Below, in pieces: positions 17,968 through 26,816 of a stretch of DNA of 51,296 nt. The stretch spans positions 1 to 51,296 of the forward strand of contig NZ_CALIZP010000009.1 of assembly GCF_938028825.1 (NCBI RefSeq). Reading direction: 5' to 3'. Origin of the DNA: an uncultured Cardiobacterium sp. Lineage in GTDB: Bacteria > Pseudomonadota > Gammaproteobacteria > Cardiobacteriales > Cardiobacteriaceae. The notes below the pieces were generated by a model, which had not been told where the DNA came from, did not search any database, and was given only the letters and a program-made list of their open reading frames with translations. How positions within the stretch are numbered: position 1 is the stretch's first letter; the number at the start of each line of letters is the position of its first letter. The position numbers were made by a program, and so were the translations under genes.

Positions 17968-19056
17968 TCAGGCGCGGCAGGCGTCGATGGCGGCGCGGAT
18001 GGTGGCGGCCGGGACGCCGCTGTCGATGCCGCTCGCGCAGAAGTGTTGCGGCAGGACGAGGCGCAGGGTGCCGCCGCGTGTTTTTTTGTCGAGCTGCATT
18101 TTGTCGAGGATGGCGGCTGTCGTGATGTCTGCCGGGACGGTGGCCGGCAGGTCGAAGGCGGCGAACAGCGCGGCGGTGCGCGCGGCGTCCGCTGCGCTGA
18201 CGCGGCCGAGGATGACGCCAAGGCGGGTGGCGATGATGCTGCCGATGGCGACCGCTTCGCCGTGTTTCCAGCGGTTGTAGTGGGTGAGCGCTTCGAGGGC
18301 GTGGCCGAAGGTGTGGCCGTAGTTGAGCAGCGCCCGTTCGCCCTGTTCGCGTTCGTCGGCGGCGACGATGGCGGCCTTGTTGGCGCAGCAGTGGGCGATC
18401 ATTTCTGCAAGCAGGGCGGGGTCGTGGGCGCGGATGCCGTCGCGGTTGGCTTCCAGCCAGGCGAAGAAACCGGGGTCGTTGATGAGGCCGTATTTGACGA
18501 CTTCGGCCATGCCGGCGGCGAACTCGCGCGGCGGCAGGGTGGCGAGGGTGGCGGTGTCGATGAGCACGGCCTGCGGCTGGTGGAAGGCACCGATGAGGTT
18601 CTTGCCCTGCGGGTGGTTGACCCCGGTTTTGCCGCCCACCGAGGAATCGACCTGCGCGAGCAGGGTGGTCGGGATTTGCAGGACGGCGACGCCGCGCTGG
18701 TAGGTGGCGGCGGCGAAGCCCGCGACATCGCCGGTGATGCCGCCGCCGAGGGCGATAACGAGGCAGTCGCGGTCGAAGCGGGCGGCGACGAGGGCATCAA
18801 GGATGTGCGCGTAGCCGGCGAGGTTTTTGTGCGTCTCGCCGTCGGGCAGGTGCACGGTGATGACGGTTTTGTCGGCAAGGGCGGCGGTGAGCGGCGCGAG
18901 GTAATGCGCGGCGACATTGTCGTTGCTGACGATGCAGACTTGCCGCTGCGGGATGCTGGCGGCGATGAGCGCGCGCTCGTGCAGCAGGCCGTGGCCGATG
19001 TGGATGGGGTAACTGCGCGCGGCAGCGGCGGGCAGGTTGACGGTGAGGGTGTGCAT
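17968..19056 (-). CDS. aroB: 3-Dehydroquinate synthase
   Basis: Second step of the shikimate pathway: DAHP to 3-dehydroquinate, NAD- and metal-dependent, cytoplasmic. The 362-residue protein shows LPDGETHKNL (about residues 70-79), the NAD loop ALGGGITGDVAGFAAATYQR (about 101-120), PTTLLAQVDSSVGGKTGVNH (about 128-147) and the metal ligands in LNYGHTFGHALE (about 242-253) with HGEAVAIG. Length is standard. ATG 19056 is preceded by GGAGGCACCCC, a strong ribosome site. aroK, the usual upstream partner in gammaproteobacteria, is not adjacent; glutathione reductase precedes it by 87 bp on the same strand. Confidence 0.96.
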   Translation of the reverse strand: MHTLTVNLPAAAARSYPIHIGHGLLHERALIAASIPQRQVCIVSNDNVAAHYLAPLTAALADKTVITVHLPDGETHKNLAGYAHILDALVAARFDRDCLVIALGGGITGDVAGFAAATYQRGVAVLQIPTTLLAQVDSSVGGKTGVNHPQGKNLIGAFHQPQAVLIDTATLATLPPREFAAGMAEVVKYGLINDPGFFAWLEANRDGIRAHDPALLAEMIAHCCANKAAIVAADEREQGERALLNYGHTFGHALEALTHYNRWKHGEAVAIGSIIATRLGVILGRVSAADAARTAALFAAFDLPATVPADITTAAILDKMQLDKKTRGGTLRLVLPQHFCASGIDSGVPAATIRAAIDACRA

Positions 19057-19143
19057 GGGGTGCCTCCGGGGTTGGGGTGTGGGCGGGCGGGGTTGTCCCT
19101 CGCGGCAAGACGGGCAGGCGCTGTCCCGCCCGCGCAGCCGCCC

Positions 19144-20493
19144 TCAGCGCAGCGTAACCAGTTCTTCGCTGCTGGTCGGGTGGATGGCGACGGTGTTGTC
19201 GAGGTCGCGTTTGCGCGCGCCCATGTTCACCGCCACCGCGAAGCCTTGCAGCATTTCATCGACGCCGTCGCCAATCATCTGGATGCCGACGACGCGTTCT
19301 TCCGCGCCGACGCAGACCAGTTTCATCAGCGTTTTCGCCGCATGGGCGGCGAAGGCGCGCGCCATCGGGTTGAAGGCGGCGCGGTAGGTTTTGACGTTCT
19401 CCGCGCCGTATTCCGCGCGCGCCGCCGCTTCATCCTGACCGACGACGCCGATGGGCGGGTGGGTGAACATCACGGTCGGGATGTTTTCGTAGTCCAGACG
19501 GGCGTCCGCGTCGCCTTTGAAGAGGCGGGCGGCGAGGCGGCGGCCAGCAGCAATAGCGACCGGGGTCAACTCGACAGCGCCGGTGATGTCGCCAATGGCA
19601 TAGATACCGGGCACGTTGGTGTTCTGGAAGGCATCGACCGGGATTTGCCCGTTGTCGCGCGCGCTAACGCCGGCAGCGGCGAGGTTGAGCGCGGCGGTAT
19701 TGGCGCGCCGCCCCATCGCCCAGAGGAGGAAGTCGGCGGTGAGCGTGCTGCCGTCATCGAGGGTGATGCTGTAATCGGCGCCGTTTTTTTCCACCTGCCG
19801 CACCTGTGTGCCCCGGTGGATGGTGATGCCTTGCGCGCGCATGGCGTCTGCCAGTGTCTCGGCGATGTCGGCATCGTGGGCGCGCAGCAGGCGTTCGCCC
19901 CGGATGACGATGTGGCACTGCGTACCCAGCGCCTGCAAGACGCCCGCGATTTCGCAGGCGATGTAACCGCCGCCGACGATGACCGCGCGCTTGGGCTGGC
20001 GTTCCAGGGCGAAGAAGTCATCCGAGGTGCTGCCGAGTTTGGCCCCTGCGATATGCGTGGGGATTTCCGGATAACCGCCGGTCGCGATAACGATGTGCTT
20101 GCCGCGATAGGTGGCGTCGCCAACGCACACGGTATCGGCGGACGCAAAGCGCGCCGCGCCACGGATGAGGGTGACGCCGCCTTTGTCGAGGTTAGTGGCA
20201 TAGATGTCGTTCAGACGAGCGATGTAGGCGTCGCGGGCTTCTTTGAAGGCATCCCAGCGGAAAGCGGGCTGCGCCGGGATGCCGTCGAAGAAGCGCGGTG
20301 CGTTGGCGAGCGCTTCGGCGGTGTTCGCGGCGTACCAAAAGAGTTTTTTCGGCACGCAGCCGACGTTGACGCAGGTACCGCCGAGGCGGGCGCTTTCGAT
20401 GACGGCGACTTTCGCGCCGTATTCGGCGGCGCGGCGGGCGGTAGCGATGCCGCCGGAACCGCCGCCGATGCAGATGAGGTCGAAGGTTTGCAT
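19144..20493 (-). CDS. gor: Glutathione-disulfide reductase
   Basis: FAD- and NADPH-dependent reductase that keeps glutathione reduced. The FAD fingerprint is CIGGGSGGIATARRAAEYG (about residues 8-26). The redox disulfide is GGTCVNVGCVPKK (about 38-50), the NADPH fold VIVGGGYIACEIAGVLQALG (about 170-189), and the active-site histidine is in VAIHPTSSEELVTL at the C-terminus. The 449-aa length matches the E. coli enzyme. ATG 20493 has GGAGCAATTC before it. It lies 48 bp after the von Willebrand lipoprotein gene and may share its transcript. Confidence 0.95.
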   Translation of the reverse strand: MQTFDLICIGGGSGGIATARRAAEYGAKVAVIESARLGGTCVNVGCVPKKLFWYAANTAEALANAPRFFDGIPAQPAFRWDAFKEARDAYIARLNDIYATNLDKGGVTLIRGAARFASADTVCVGDATYRGKHIVIATGGYPEIPTHIAGAKLGSTSDDFFALERQPKRAVIVGGGYIACEIAGVLQALGTQCHIVIRGERLLRAHDADIAETLADAMRAQGITIHRGTQVRQVEKNGADYSITLDDGSTLTADFLLWAMGRRANTAALNLAAAGVSARDNGQIPVDAFQNTNVPGIYAIGDITGAVELTPVAIAAGRRLAARLFKGDADARLDYENIPTVMFTHPPIGVVGQDEAAARAEYGAENVKTYRAAFNPMARAFAAHAAKTLMKLVCVGAEERVVGIQMIGDGVDEMLQGFAVAVNMGARKRDLDNTVAIHPTSSEELVTLR

Positions 20494-20541
20494 GAATTGC
20501 TCCGTGGTTGGGGGCGGGCATTATAGGGGCGGCGGCAGCGC

Positions 20542-22275
20542 CTATTTCCCTGCGGCGAGGCTTTTCGCCTTTTCAATCAGGGTCAGGAGTCCGGCGCGCT
20601 CGCCATAGGGGTCGTCGCCTTGTGCCGCTTGCGCGAGGCGGTAGATGCCGTCCCAGTCGAGGTTGCCGTTTTGCGCCCCGCCTTTCAGCGCCTGCGCGTA
20701 GCTGGCAGCGGCGACGGCGAAGCGGGTCGCTTCACTCGCGTCCGCGAGCGGGATGCTTCGGGCGGGAATGGCGAATTCGAGCAGTTGGCTGTCTGCCGCG
20801 CCGGGTTTTTTGTAGCGCAGTTTCAGCCAGCCGTATTCGTCCGTTTTGCCCTGCGGTGCGGCGGTCTTTTGGTAGCGGCTGTCGTCCAGCCAACCCTGCT
20901 TGCCCTGCGGGATGATTTCGTAGAGGGCGGTGGCGTTCATGCCCGCGCCGATGTCGCCCGCGTCCACCTTGTCGTTGTTGAAGTCTTCCTGGCGCAGCAC
21001 ACGGTTTTCATAGCCGACCAGGCGATATTCTTTGACGGTCGCCGGGTTGAATTCGACCTGGATTTTCAGGTCTTGTGCAACGGTGGCAAGCGTCGAGGTG
21101 AGCTGGCGCACCAGCACTTTTTTCGCTTCATCGAGGCTGTCGATGTAGCTGTAATTGCCGTCGCCCGCGTCCGCCAGTTGTTCCATCAGTTGGTCGTTGT
21201 AATTGCCGCTGCCGTAGCCGAGGGTGGTGAGGCTGATGCCGCTTTTTTTCTGCTCGGCGACGTAGGTTTTCAGCGCTTCGGGGTCGCTGATGCCGACGTT
21301 GAAATCGCCGTCGGTGGCGAGCAGGATGCGGTTGATGCCGTCAGCGCGGTAGTGTTTTTTCGCAGCGTCGTAAGCCATGCGTAGCGCTTCGCCGCCGGCG
21401 GTACTGCCGTCGGCATAAAGGGTTTTCAGCGCGGCGACGATTTTTTCTTTTTCGCTGCCGGCGGTCGGCGGCAGCAATTCTTTGGTAAAGCCGGAATAGG
21501 TGATGAGGCTGAGGTGGTCGTCCGGGCGCAGGGCTTCCGCAAAGCGGCAGACGGTTTGCTGCACCAGCGGCAGTTTGTCGGGGGTATCCATCGAGCCGGA
21601 GGTGTCGATGAGGAAGACGAGGTTGGCGGGCGGGCGTTTATCGGGGTCGAGGTCGGCCGCCTGCACGCCGATGCGGATGAGTTTGGCATCCGCCTGCCAC
21701 GGCGAATCAACGGTTTCGGTGTGCACGGCGAAGGGTTTGCCGTCCGTCGGCAGCGGGTAGTGGTAGGCAAAATAGTTGATGATTTCTTCGATACGCACGG
21801 CGTCGGCAGGCGGCAGACGGTTTTCTTTTTCGATCATGCGACGCACGTTGCTGTAACTGCCGGTATCGATGTCGATGCTGAAAGTGGAGACAGGATTATC
21901 GGCGGTGCGCTGCACGGGGTTGATATCCTGATGCGCGTATTTTTCGGTGTTTTCGGGGGCGGCTGTCGGCACAGCGCGACGGGTAGATATTTCCGGGTGA
22001 TAGTGGATAGATGGTAGTTCGCGGGTGGCGGCTTCCGGAGCGGGCGCGGGGGCACTATCTCCCATAGCGATTTCATGTCTGATCCCGCGTTTGAAACCGG
22101 GGCTTTGGGCGGCAGCAGGCGCACTTTTCATCGCCCTCTGCGGGGCGGGCGCGACGCTGTACGCGATATCGTGTTCACGCGGCGCATCGGCGGGGCGCAG
22201 ATCGTCGCAGAGACCGGCGGCGTGGGTGATGCCGCAGGCGGCAAGCAGGGAGAGGGGGAGCAGGGCATTTTTCAT
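20542..22275 (-). CDS. YfbK-like von Willebrand factor A lipoprotein
   Basis: Predicted envelope lipoprotein with a metal-binding VWA domain, as in E. coli YfbK; function unknown. The start MKNALLPLSLLAACG has the lipobox LAAC, placing the acylated cysteine at residue 14. A low-complexity Pro/Ala-rich linker follows, then the YfbK N-terminal domain (about 110-215; NPVSTFSIDIDTGSYSNVRR). The VWA domain has the MIDAS motif LVFLIDTSGSMDTP (about 220-233), and a C-terminal DUF3520-like domain follows to residue 577. The frame is open 99 codons upstream but that stretch is non-lipoprotein, low-complexity sequence opposite leuS regulatory DNA, so ATG 22275 was chosen. The ribosome site is weak. Confidence 0.9.
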   Translation of the reverse strand: MKNALLPLSLLAACGITHAAGLCDDLRPADAPREHDIAYSVAPAPQRAMKSAPAAAQSPGFKRGIRHEIAMGDSAPAPAPEAATRELPSIHYHPEISTRRAVPTAAPENTEKYAHQDINPVQRTADNPVSTFSIDIDTGSYSNVRRMIEKENRLPPADAVRIEEIINYFAYHYPLPTDGKPFAVHTETVDSPWQADAKLIRIGVQAADLDPDKRPPANLVFLIDTSGSMDTPDKLPLVQQTVCRFAEALRPDDHLSLITYSGFTKELLPPTAGSEKEKIVAALKTLYADGSTAGGEALRMAYDAAKKHYRADGINRILLATDGDFNVGISDPEALKTYVAEQKKSGISLTTLGYGSGNYNDQLMEQLADAGDGNYSYIDSLDEAKKVLVRQLTSTLATVAQDLKIQVEFNPATVKEYRLVGYENRVLRQEDFNNDKVDAGDIGAGMNATALYEIIPQGKQGWLDDSRYQKTAAPQGKTDEYGWLKLRYKKPGAADSQLLEFAIPARSIPLADASEATRFAVAAASYAQALKGGAQNGNLDWDGIYRLAQAAQGDDPYGERAGLLTLIEKAKSLAAGK

Positions 22276-22327
22276 GAGGATTTCTGTGCAGGTTGAAGAG
22301 GTGTGCCGTGTGCCGTCGGGCTTTCGT

Positions 22328-22513
22328 TCAATCGCTGCCGCCGTCACCGCCATCGCCACCGTCGCCGTCATCCCGGTCGTCAAAAAGGTCATCATCCCGC
22401 TCGCGGCGCTGCGGGCTGCCGATGAAGCCGAGCTTTTCGCAGAGGAGATACAAGCCGCCCAGCAACAAAACAAAGAAGAAAGAGGATGAGGCGGCGACAA
22501 GATCGTTTGGCAT
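22328..22513 (-). CDS. Small single-span membrane protein with acidic Gly-Asp tail
   Basis: A 61-residue protein: short N-terminus (MPNDLVAAS), one membrane segment (SSFFFVLLLGGLYLLCEKLG, about residues 9-28), then a charged region ending in repeated GDGG units. Not recognised. ATG 22513 is chosen because the span begins shortly after it; the frame is open 33 codons further up through sequence just before leuS. It is 52 bp upstream of the lipoprotein gene on the same strand and divergent from leuS. Codon bias is compatible with a gene, but its repetitive tail makes a chance ORF possible. Confidence 0.5.
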   Translation of the reverse strand: MPNDLVAASSSFFFVLLLGGLYLLCEKLGFIGSPQRRERDDDLFDDRDDGDGGDGGDGGSD

Positions 22514-22633
22514 GGTTTTATCCGGTGGCGATGGCGGGCATACAGTACCACCTTTCCCGCCGGGCGGGACAACCGCCCGCGCAGGGCTGGTGTATGATTG
22601 CCGCCTTTTCATCGAGCAATTTCAGGAAACCCC

Positions 22634-25240
22634 ATGCAGCCGCACTATCAACCGCAGACCCTCGAAGCCGCCATCCAGCAAAGCTGGGCGGAGAACCGCA
22701 CCTTTGCAGTCAAAACCGACCCGGCGCGCGAAAAATTCTACTGCCTGTCGATGTTCCCCTACCCCTCCGGGCGGCTGCACATGGGGCACGTGCGCAACTA
22801 CACCATCGGCGACGTCATCGCCCGCTACCAGCGGATGCTCGGCAAAAACGTGCTGCAACCGATGGGCTGGGACGCCTTCGGCATGCCCGCCGAAAACGCG
22901 GCGATGAACCACCAGGTTGCCCCCGCCACCTGGACTTACAGCAATATCGACTACATGAAAAACCAGCTGAAAGCGCTGGGCTTTGCCATCGACTGGTCGC
23001 GCGAAATCGCGACCTGCAAACCCGACTACTACCGCTGGGAACAATGGCTCTTCACCCGCCTCTTTAAGAAGGGGCTGATTTACCGCAAAAACGGCACCGT
23101 CAACTGGGATCCCGTGGACCAAACCGTGCTTGCCAACGAACAAGTCATCGACGGGCGCGGCTGGCGCAGCGGCGCGCTGGTAGAAAAGCGCGAGATTCCG
23201 ATGTACTACTTCCGCATCACCGACTACGCCGAAGAACTCCTGCGCGACCTCGATACGCTGGACGGCTGGCCGGAGCGCGTCAAAACCATGCAGCGCAACT
23301 GGATTGGCAAATCGCGCGGCATGACCATCCGCTTCGCCCTGCGTGAGGACAGCCGCCAAGGCCTGCCGGACGACCTGCGCCATATTCAGGTGTACACCAC
23401 CCGCCCCGACACCCTCATGGGCGCGACCTATCTCGCCGTTGCCGCCGAACACCCGCTGGCAACCGCTGCCGCAGAGGACAACCCCGCGCTCGCCGCCTTC
23501 ATCAACGAATGCAAGGCCGGATCCGTCGCCGAGGCGGATGTCGCCACCATGGAAAAAAAAGGGATGGCGACCGGGCGCTACGTCATCAACCCGCTCAGTG
23601 GCGAAGCACTGGAAGTGTGGGTCGCCAACTACGTCCTCTGGGGCTACGGCGACGGTGCGGTCATGGCCGTGCCCGCGCACGACGAACGCGACTTCGCATT
23701 TGCCCACAAATACAGCTTGCCCATCAAACAAGTCGTCGCCAAAGACGGCGAACACTACGACCCCGCCGTCTGGCAAGAATGGTACGCCGCGAAAGAAAAC
23801 ACCCGCCTTATCGCGAGCGGCGCCTTTGACGGCCTCGACTTCGCGCAAGCCTTCGACGCCATCGGCGCGGCGCTCGGCAAAAGCGGCGCGGGCGAAGAAA
23901 AAACCCAATACCGCCTGCGCGACTGGGGCATCAGCCGCCAGCGCTACTGGGGCTGCCCCATCCCCATCATTCACGACGCCGCAGGGCGCGACCTGCCGGT
24001 GGACGACCGCGACCTGCCCGTCGCCCTGCCGGAGAACATTATCCCGGACGGCAGCGGCAGCCCGCTCGCCAAAGACCCCGCCTACTACCAGACGACCGAC
24101 GCCAACGGCCAGCCCGCGCGGCGCGAAACCGACACCATGGACACCTTCGTCGAATCCAGCTGGTACTTCTTCCGCTACATGTCGCCCAACTACACCGGCG
24201 GCATGGTTGCGCCGGAAGACGCCGCCTACTGGCAGGACGTGGACCAATACATCGGCGGCATCGAACACGCCATCCTCCACCTCCTCTACGCCCGCTTCTT
24301 CACCAAACTCATGCGCGACGAAGGCCTCGTGCAAGTCAACGAACCCTTCAAACGCCTGCTGACCCAAGGCATGGTGCTCGCCGCGACCTGGTACCGCGAA
24401 GACACAAGCGGCAAAAAAACCTGGTACAACCCTGTGGATGTCGAAGCGCAGACCGACGACAAAGGCCGCGTCACCGGCGGCACCCTGATAGCCGACGGCC
24501 AGCCCGTGCAATACGGCGGCATGGAAAAAATGTCCAAATCCAAAAATAACGGCGTTGATCCCGAAGCGCTCGTCAAAAAATACGGCGCGGACACCGCCCG
24601 CCTCTACACCATGTTCACCGCGCCGCCCGAATCCACCCTCGAATGGAGCGAAAGCGGCGTCGAAGGCGCGCACAAATACCTGCGCCGCCTCTGGAGCTAC
24701 GCCTACGAGCACCGCGACGCGCTGGACGCCACGCCCGTTGACCCGGCAGCCCTCAACGCCAAACACAAAACCATCCGCCACACCATCCACAGCGAACTGC
24801 GTAGCGCCCGCTACGACTATGGCCGCAACCAGTTCAACACCGTTGTCTCCTCGGCGATGAAAATCCTCAACGCCCTCGGCGACATCGACGCCGGGAATAA
24901 CCGCCTGCGCTACGAAGGCCTGCGCATCCTGCTGCTCGTCCTCGCGCCGATCGCGCCACACATCACCGCTGCCTTGTGGCAGGAGCTCGGTTACACAGGA
25001 AACATCCTCGACACGGCCATTCCTGAACCGGACGCAGCGGCGCTGCAACAGGACAACATCACCCTCGCCGTGCAAGTCAACGGCAAACGCCGTGCGGAAA
25101 TCAGCGTGGCAGCGGAAGCGGATAACGATACCATCATTGCCACCGCCCTCGCCCATCCCGACGTCGCCCGCCACACCGACGGCAAAACGCCGAAGAAGAG
25201 CATCGTCGTCGCGGGCAAACTGGTGAACCTCGTCGTCTGA
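22634..25240 (+). CDS. leuS: Leucyl-tRNA synthetase
   Basis: Class I aminoacyl-tRNA synthetase charging tRNA-Leu. The 868-residue protein has the HIGH motif as PSGRLHMGHVRNYTIGD (about residues 45-61), the editing (CP1) domain with TRPDTLMGATYLAVAAEHPL (about 256-275), and the KMSKS loop as EKMSKSKNNGVDP (about 631-643). A leucine-specific and anticodon-binding C-terminus follows. Length fits LeuS (about 860). ATG 22634 has AGGAAACCCC upstream. No tRNA-sensing leader is visible. A perfect terminator follows at 25258. Confidence 0.97.
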   Translation: MQPHYQPQTLEAAIQQSWAENRTFAVKTDPAREKFYCLSMFPYPSGRLHMGHVRNYTIGDVIARYQRMLGKNVLQPMGWDAFGMPAENAAMNHQVAPATWTYSNIDYMKNQLKALGFAIDWSREIATCKPDYYRWEQWLFTRLFKKGLIYRKNGTVNWDPVDQTVLANEQVIDGRGWRSGALVEKREIPMYYFRITDYAEELLRDLDTLDGWPERVKTMQRNWIGKSRGMTIRFALREDSRQGLPDDLRHIQVYTTRPDTLMGATYLAVAAEHPLATAAAEDNPALAAFINECKAGSVAEADVATMEKKGMATGRYVINPLSGEALEVWVANYVLWGYGDGAVMAVPAHDERDFAFAHKYSLPIKQVVAKDGEHYDPAVWQEWYAAKENTRLIASGAFDGLDFAQAFDAIGAALGKSGAGEEKTQYRLRDWGISRQRYWGCPIPIIHDAAGRDLPVDDRDLPVALPENIIPDGSGSPLAKDPAYYQTTDANGQPARRETDTMDTFVESSWYFFRYMSPNYTGGMVAPEDAAYWQDVDQYIGGIEHAILHLLYARFFTKLMRDEGLVQVNEPFKRLLTQGMVLAATWYREDTSGKKTWYNPVDVEAQTDDKGRVTGGTLIADGQPVQYGGMEKMSKSKNNGVDPEALVKKYGADTARLYTMFTAPPESTLEWSESGVEGAHKYLRRLWSYAYEHRDALDATPVDPAALNAKHKTIRHTIHSELRSARYDYGRNQFNTVVSSAMKILNALGDIDAGNNRLRYEGLRILLLVLAPIAPHITAALWQELGYTGNILDTAIPEPDAAALQQDNITLAVQVNGKRRAEISVAAEADNDTIIATALAHPDVARHTDGKTPKKSIVVAGKLVNLVV

Positions 25241-25257
25241 TACCCGCTTTCTGCACC

Positions 25258-25286
25258 AAAAAAATCCCGCTGCGGCGGGATTTTTT
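25258..25286. terminator. Terminator after leuS
   Basis: ATCCCGC and GCGGGAT with loop TGCG, flanked by an A run and six T; works for leuS and possibly also for the small minus-strand ORF that ends at 25301. Confidence 0.92.
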
Positions 25287-25300
25287 ATGCGACGGGTGCG

Positions 25301-25489
25301 TCAATGATGCCCGCGCAGATAAAGGATGCGGCCGTCGCCGCCGCTGATAATCATGCGGCAGGCGGGGCTTTCGATGCCGTAGCAGCCGTTTTCCTCGGCG
25401 ATGACAAGCGGCGCGGTCGGCAGGTGGTGGCGGGCAAGGATGGCGGCGGCAAAGCGGCGGGCGTCGTGAATGGTGGGCAGGAGGCGCAT
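25301..25489 (-). CDS. Small ORF coupled to creD, unknown function
   Basis: A 62-residue protein (MRLLPTIHDARRFAAAILAR ... RMIISGGDGRILYLRGHH) without membrane span or signal. Its ATG at 25489 lies 3 bp after the creD TGA, so it is probably translated by ribosomes finishing creD. GCGG codon bias continues through it. Not recognised. It ends 15 bp before the leuS terminator, which can serve it on the minus strand. Confidence 0.55.
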   Translation of the reverse strand: MRLLPTIHDARRFAAAILARHHLPTAPLVIAEENGCYGIESPACRMIISGGDGRILYLRGHH

Positions 25490-25492
25490 GGT

Positions 25493-26122
25493 TCAGTCCT
25501 CTTTTTTGGCTTTCAGGTTGTACCAGTCGAAGTGGCGCGTGCCGTACATGGTCGCGGCAAGCGCGGCGAAGAGCAGCAGGCTGCCGGCGAGCAGGGTGTA
25601 CTCGCGGCTTTGCAGCAGGAGGTAGAGCACGGCGTAGGCGAGCGCGAGGATGCCGCCGAGGGTCAGGGCGCGCGGGGCGCTGCCGAGCACGGCGCTGAGG
25701 TAGCCCGTGATGAGGCCGTTGCAGGCCAGCGCGGCGAGGGCGTAAGCGGCAGCGAAGCCGAGATACTCGCCGAGCGAGAGCAGGAGCAGATAGAAGACGC
25801 AGACCGCCGCGCCGACGAGGAAGTATTGCACGGGGTGGATGCGCAGGCCGCGCAGGGTCTCGAAGAGGAAGCAGCCGCCGAAGGTGATGAGCAGGAAGAG
25901 GACGGCGTATTTGCTGCTGCGCTCGGTGAGGCGGTAGAGGTCGAGGCGGTTATCCAGGGTTTGCGCGGCACGGGACGGGCTGTCCACCTGGCTGACGCGC
26001 TCGCGCGCATCGGCGGCGTAATGCTCGCGGTCGTTGATGAGGCCGCTGAGCAGCTGCACGGCAATCAGCAGGATGGCGCTGATGGCGGCGATGAGGATGA
26101 GTTTTTGCGTGGTGTTTTCCAT
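25493..26122 (-). CDS. creD: Shortened CreD-like inner-membrane protein
   Basis: CreD is an inner-membrane member of the CreBC regulon. Residues 1-25 (MENTTQKLILIAAISAILLI) are the first CreD span. From about residue 64, LYRLTERSSKYAVLFLLITF and RGLRIHPVQYFLVG match the CreD C-terminal half with its cluster of spans, ending in RHFDWYNLKAKKED. Normal CreD is about 450 residues with a large periplasmic domain between these parts; here only about 40 residues remain (209 aa total), so the periplasmic domain is gone without breaking the frame. ATG 26122 follows the CreB box at 26189-26204 by 66 bp. No stop separates it from the membrane ORF upstream, so a 365-residue fusion is also possible. Confidence 0.8.
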   Translation of the reverse strand: MENTTQKLILIAAISAILLIAVQLLSGLINDREHYAADARERVSQVDSPSRAAQTLDNRLDLYRLTERSSKYAVLFLLITFGGCFLFETLRGLRIHPVQYFLVGAAVCVFYLLLLSLGEYLGFAAAYALAALACNGLITGYLSAVLGSAPRALTLGGILALAYAVLYLLLQSREYTLLAGSLLLFAALAATMYGTRHFDWYNLKAKKED

Positions 26123-26590
26123 GCGGGTTTTCCGGTGGGGGTGTGGCGTTAGTGTCGCGCTGTCGGCCCCGCCGTGCTTGAAGGCTGCGTGAAGTGTCGG
26201 TGAATTTTCGCGCGGCAGGGTGATGAGGGCGGCGACGGCGTGCAGCAGGGCAAGGAAGGCGGCGGGATACATGATGGCGGTGCTGTTGGGGCGGGTGCCG
26301 GTCATGAGCATAAAAGCGATGAGGACGGCACCCCAGACGCAGACACCGCTGGCGGCGGCAAGTAGCAGGCCGCGCGGGTCGGCATAAGCGCGGCAGCGGG
26401 CGAGGCAAACACCGCTGAGCATGGCGGGGACGAGGTAGAGCAGGGTGGCGGTGCCGGAGAAGACGACGGTTTCCCGCGTGCCGGCACCGATAAAGGGCAA
26501 CAGGATGAGTGCGGCGAGCAGGATGCCGAGGCAGGCGGTGAGGGTGAAGCGGCCGGTGATGCCGCCGGGATAGGGGGTTTGATCAGACAT
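26123..26590 (-). CDS. Four-span membrane ORF reading in frame into creD
   Basis: From ATG 26590 (MSDQTPYPGGITGRFTLTAC) the frame encodes four hydrophobic segments (about residues 13-37, 45-65, 75-100 and 105-125). It then runs through a hydrophilic stretch (NSPTLHAAFKHGG...) that contains the second CreB box in its DNA, and continues straight into CreD without a stop. Not recognised as a known family; the pattern resembles DUF4870/YoaK-type small membrane proteins only loosely. It has its own CreB box 54 bp upstream. Either it is a separate Cre-regulated gene whose stop was lost, or the two are expressed both as a fusion and as CreD alone. Confidence 0.6.
26189..26204 (-). promoter_or_regulatory. 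CreB box (cre tag) of creD
   Basis: TTCACCGACACTTCAC on the minus strand is an exact TTCAC-N6-TTCAC, the published CreB recognition sequence, 66 bp upstream of the creD ATG. The CreBC genes are not in the window. Confidence 0.85.
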
Positions 26591-26643
26591 GACAGGCTTC
26601 CGGTGAAGGGGAAACCAGTATGGCGCGGCACGCTCGGCGCTGT

Positions 26644-26659
26644 GTGAAGCGGCGGTGAA
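26644..26659 (-). promoter_or_regulatory. Second CreB box, upstream of the four-span ORF
   Basis: TTCACCGCCGCTTCAC on the minus strand, again an exact TTCAC-N6-TTCAC in the same orientation, 53 bp upstream of ATG 26590. Confidence 0.85.
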
Positions 26660-26771
26660 GTATGCGGGGATTTTTGCGGGGATTTTGCCGCCGCAGGCGG
26701 GGGAAGGGTTTTCCTGCATGCACCCGGCTTCTTGACGGGCGCTGTTTGTCGCGTACGCAGGAAACGCCTAT

Positions 26772-26801
26772 AAAAAAACCGCCGTTGGTCGGACGGCGGT
26801 T
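26772..26801 (-). terminator. Terminator of the secreted-protein gene
   Basis: On the minus strand AACCGCCGT and ACGGCGGTT with a 7-nt loop are followed by a run of seven T. Confidence 0.88.
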
Positions 26802-26816
26802 GGGGCAGGCGGCGGA

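Noticed and set aside
17581..20526. 981-codon plus-strand open frame antisense to terC, aroB and gor
   Set aside because: It crosses three well-identified minus-strand genes and has low-complexity, Gly/Val/Asp/Ala-rich sequence typical of the mirror frame of GC-rich genes.
22622..25174. 850-codon minus-strand open frame antisense to leuS
   Set aside because: leuS on the plus strand has both class I synthetase motifs at correct spacing; the antisense product shows no domain and is Gly/Val/Phe-rich shadow sequence.
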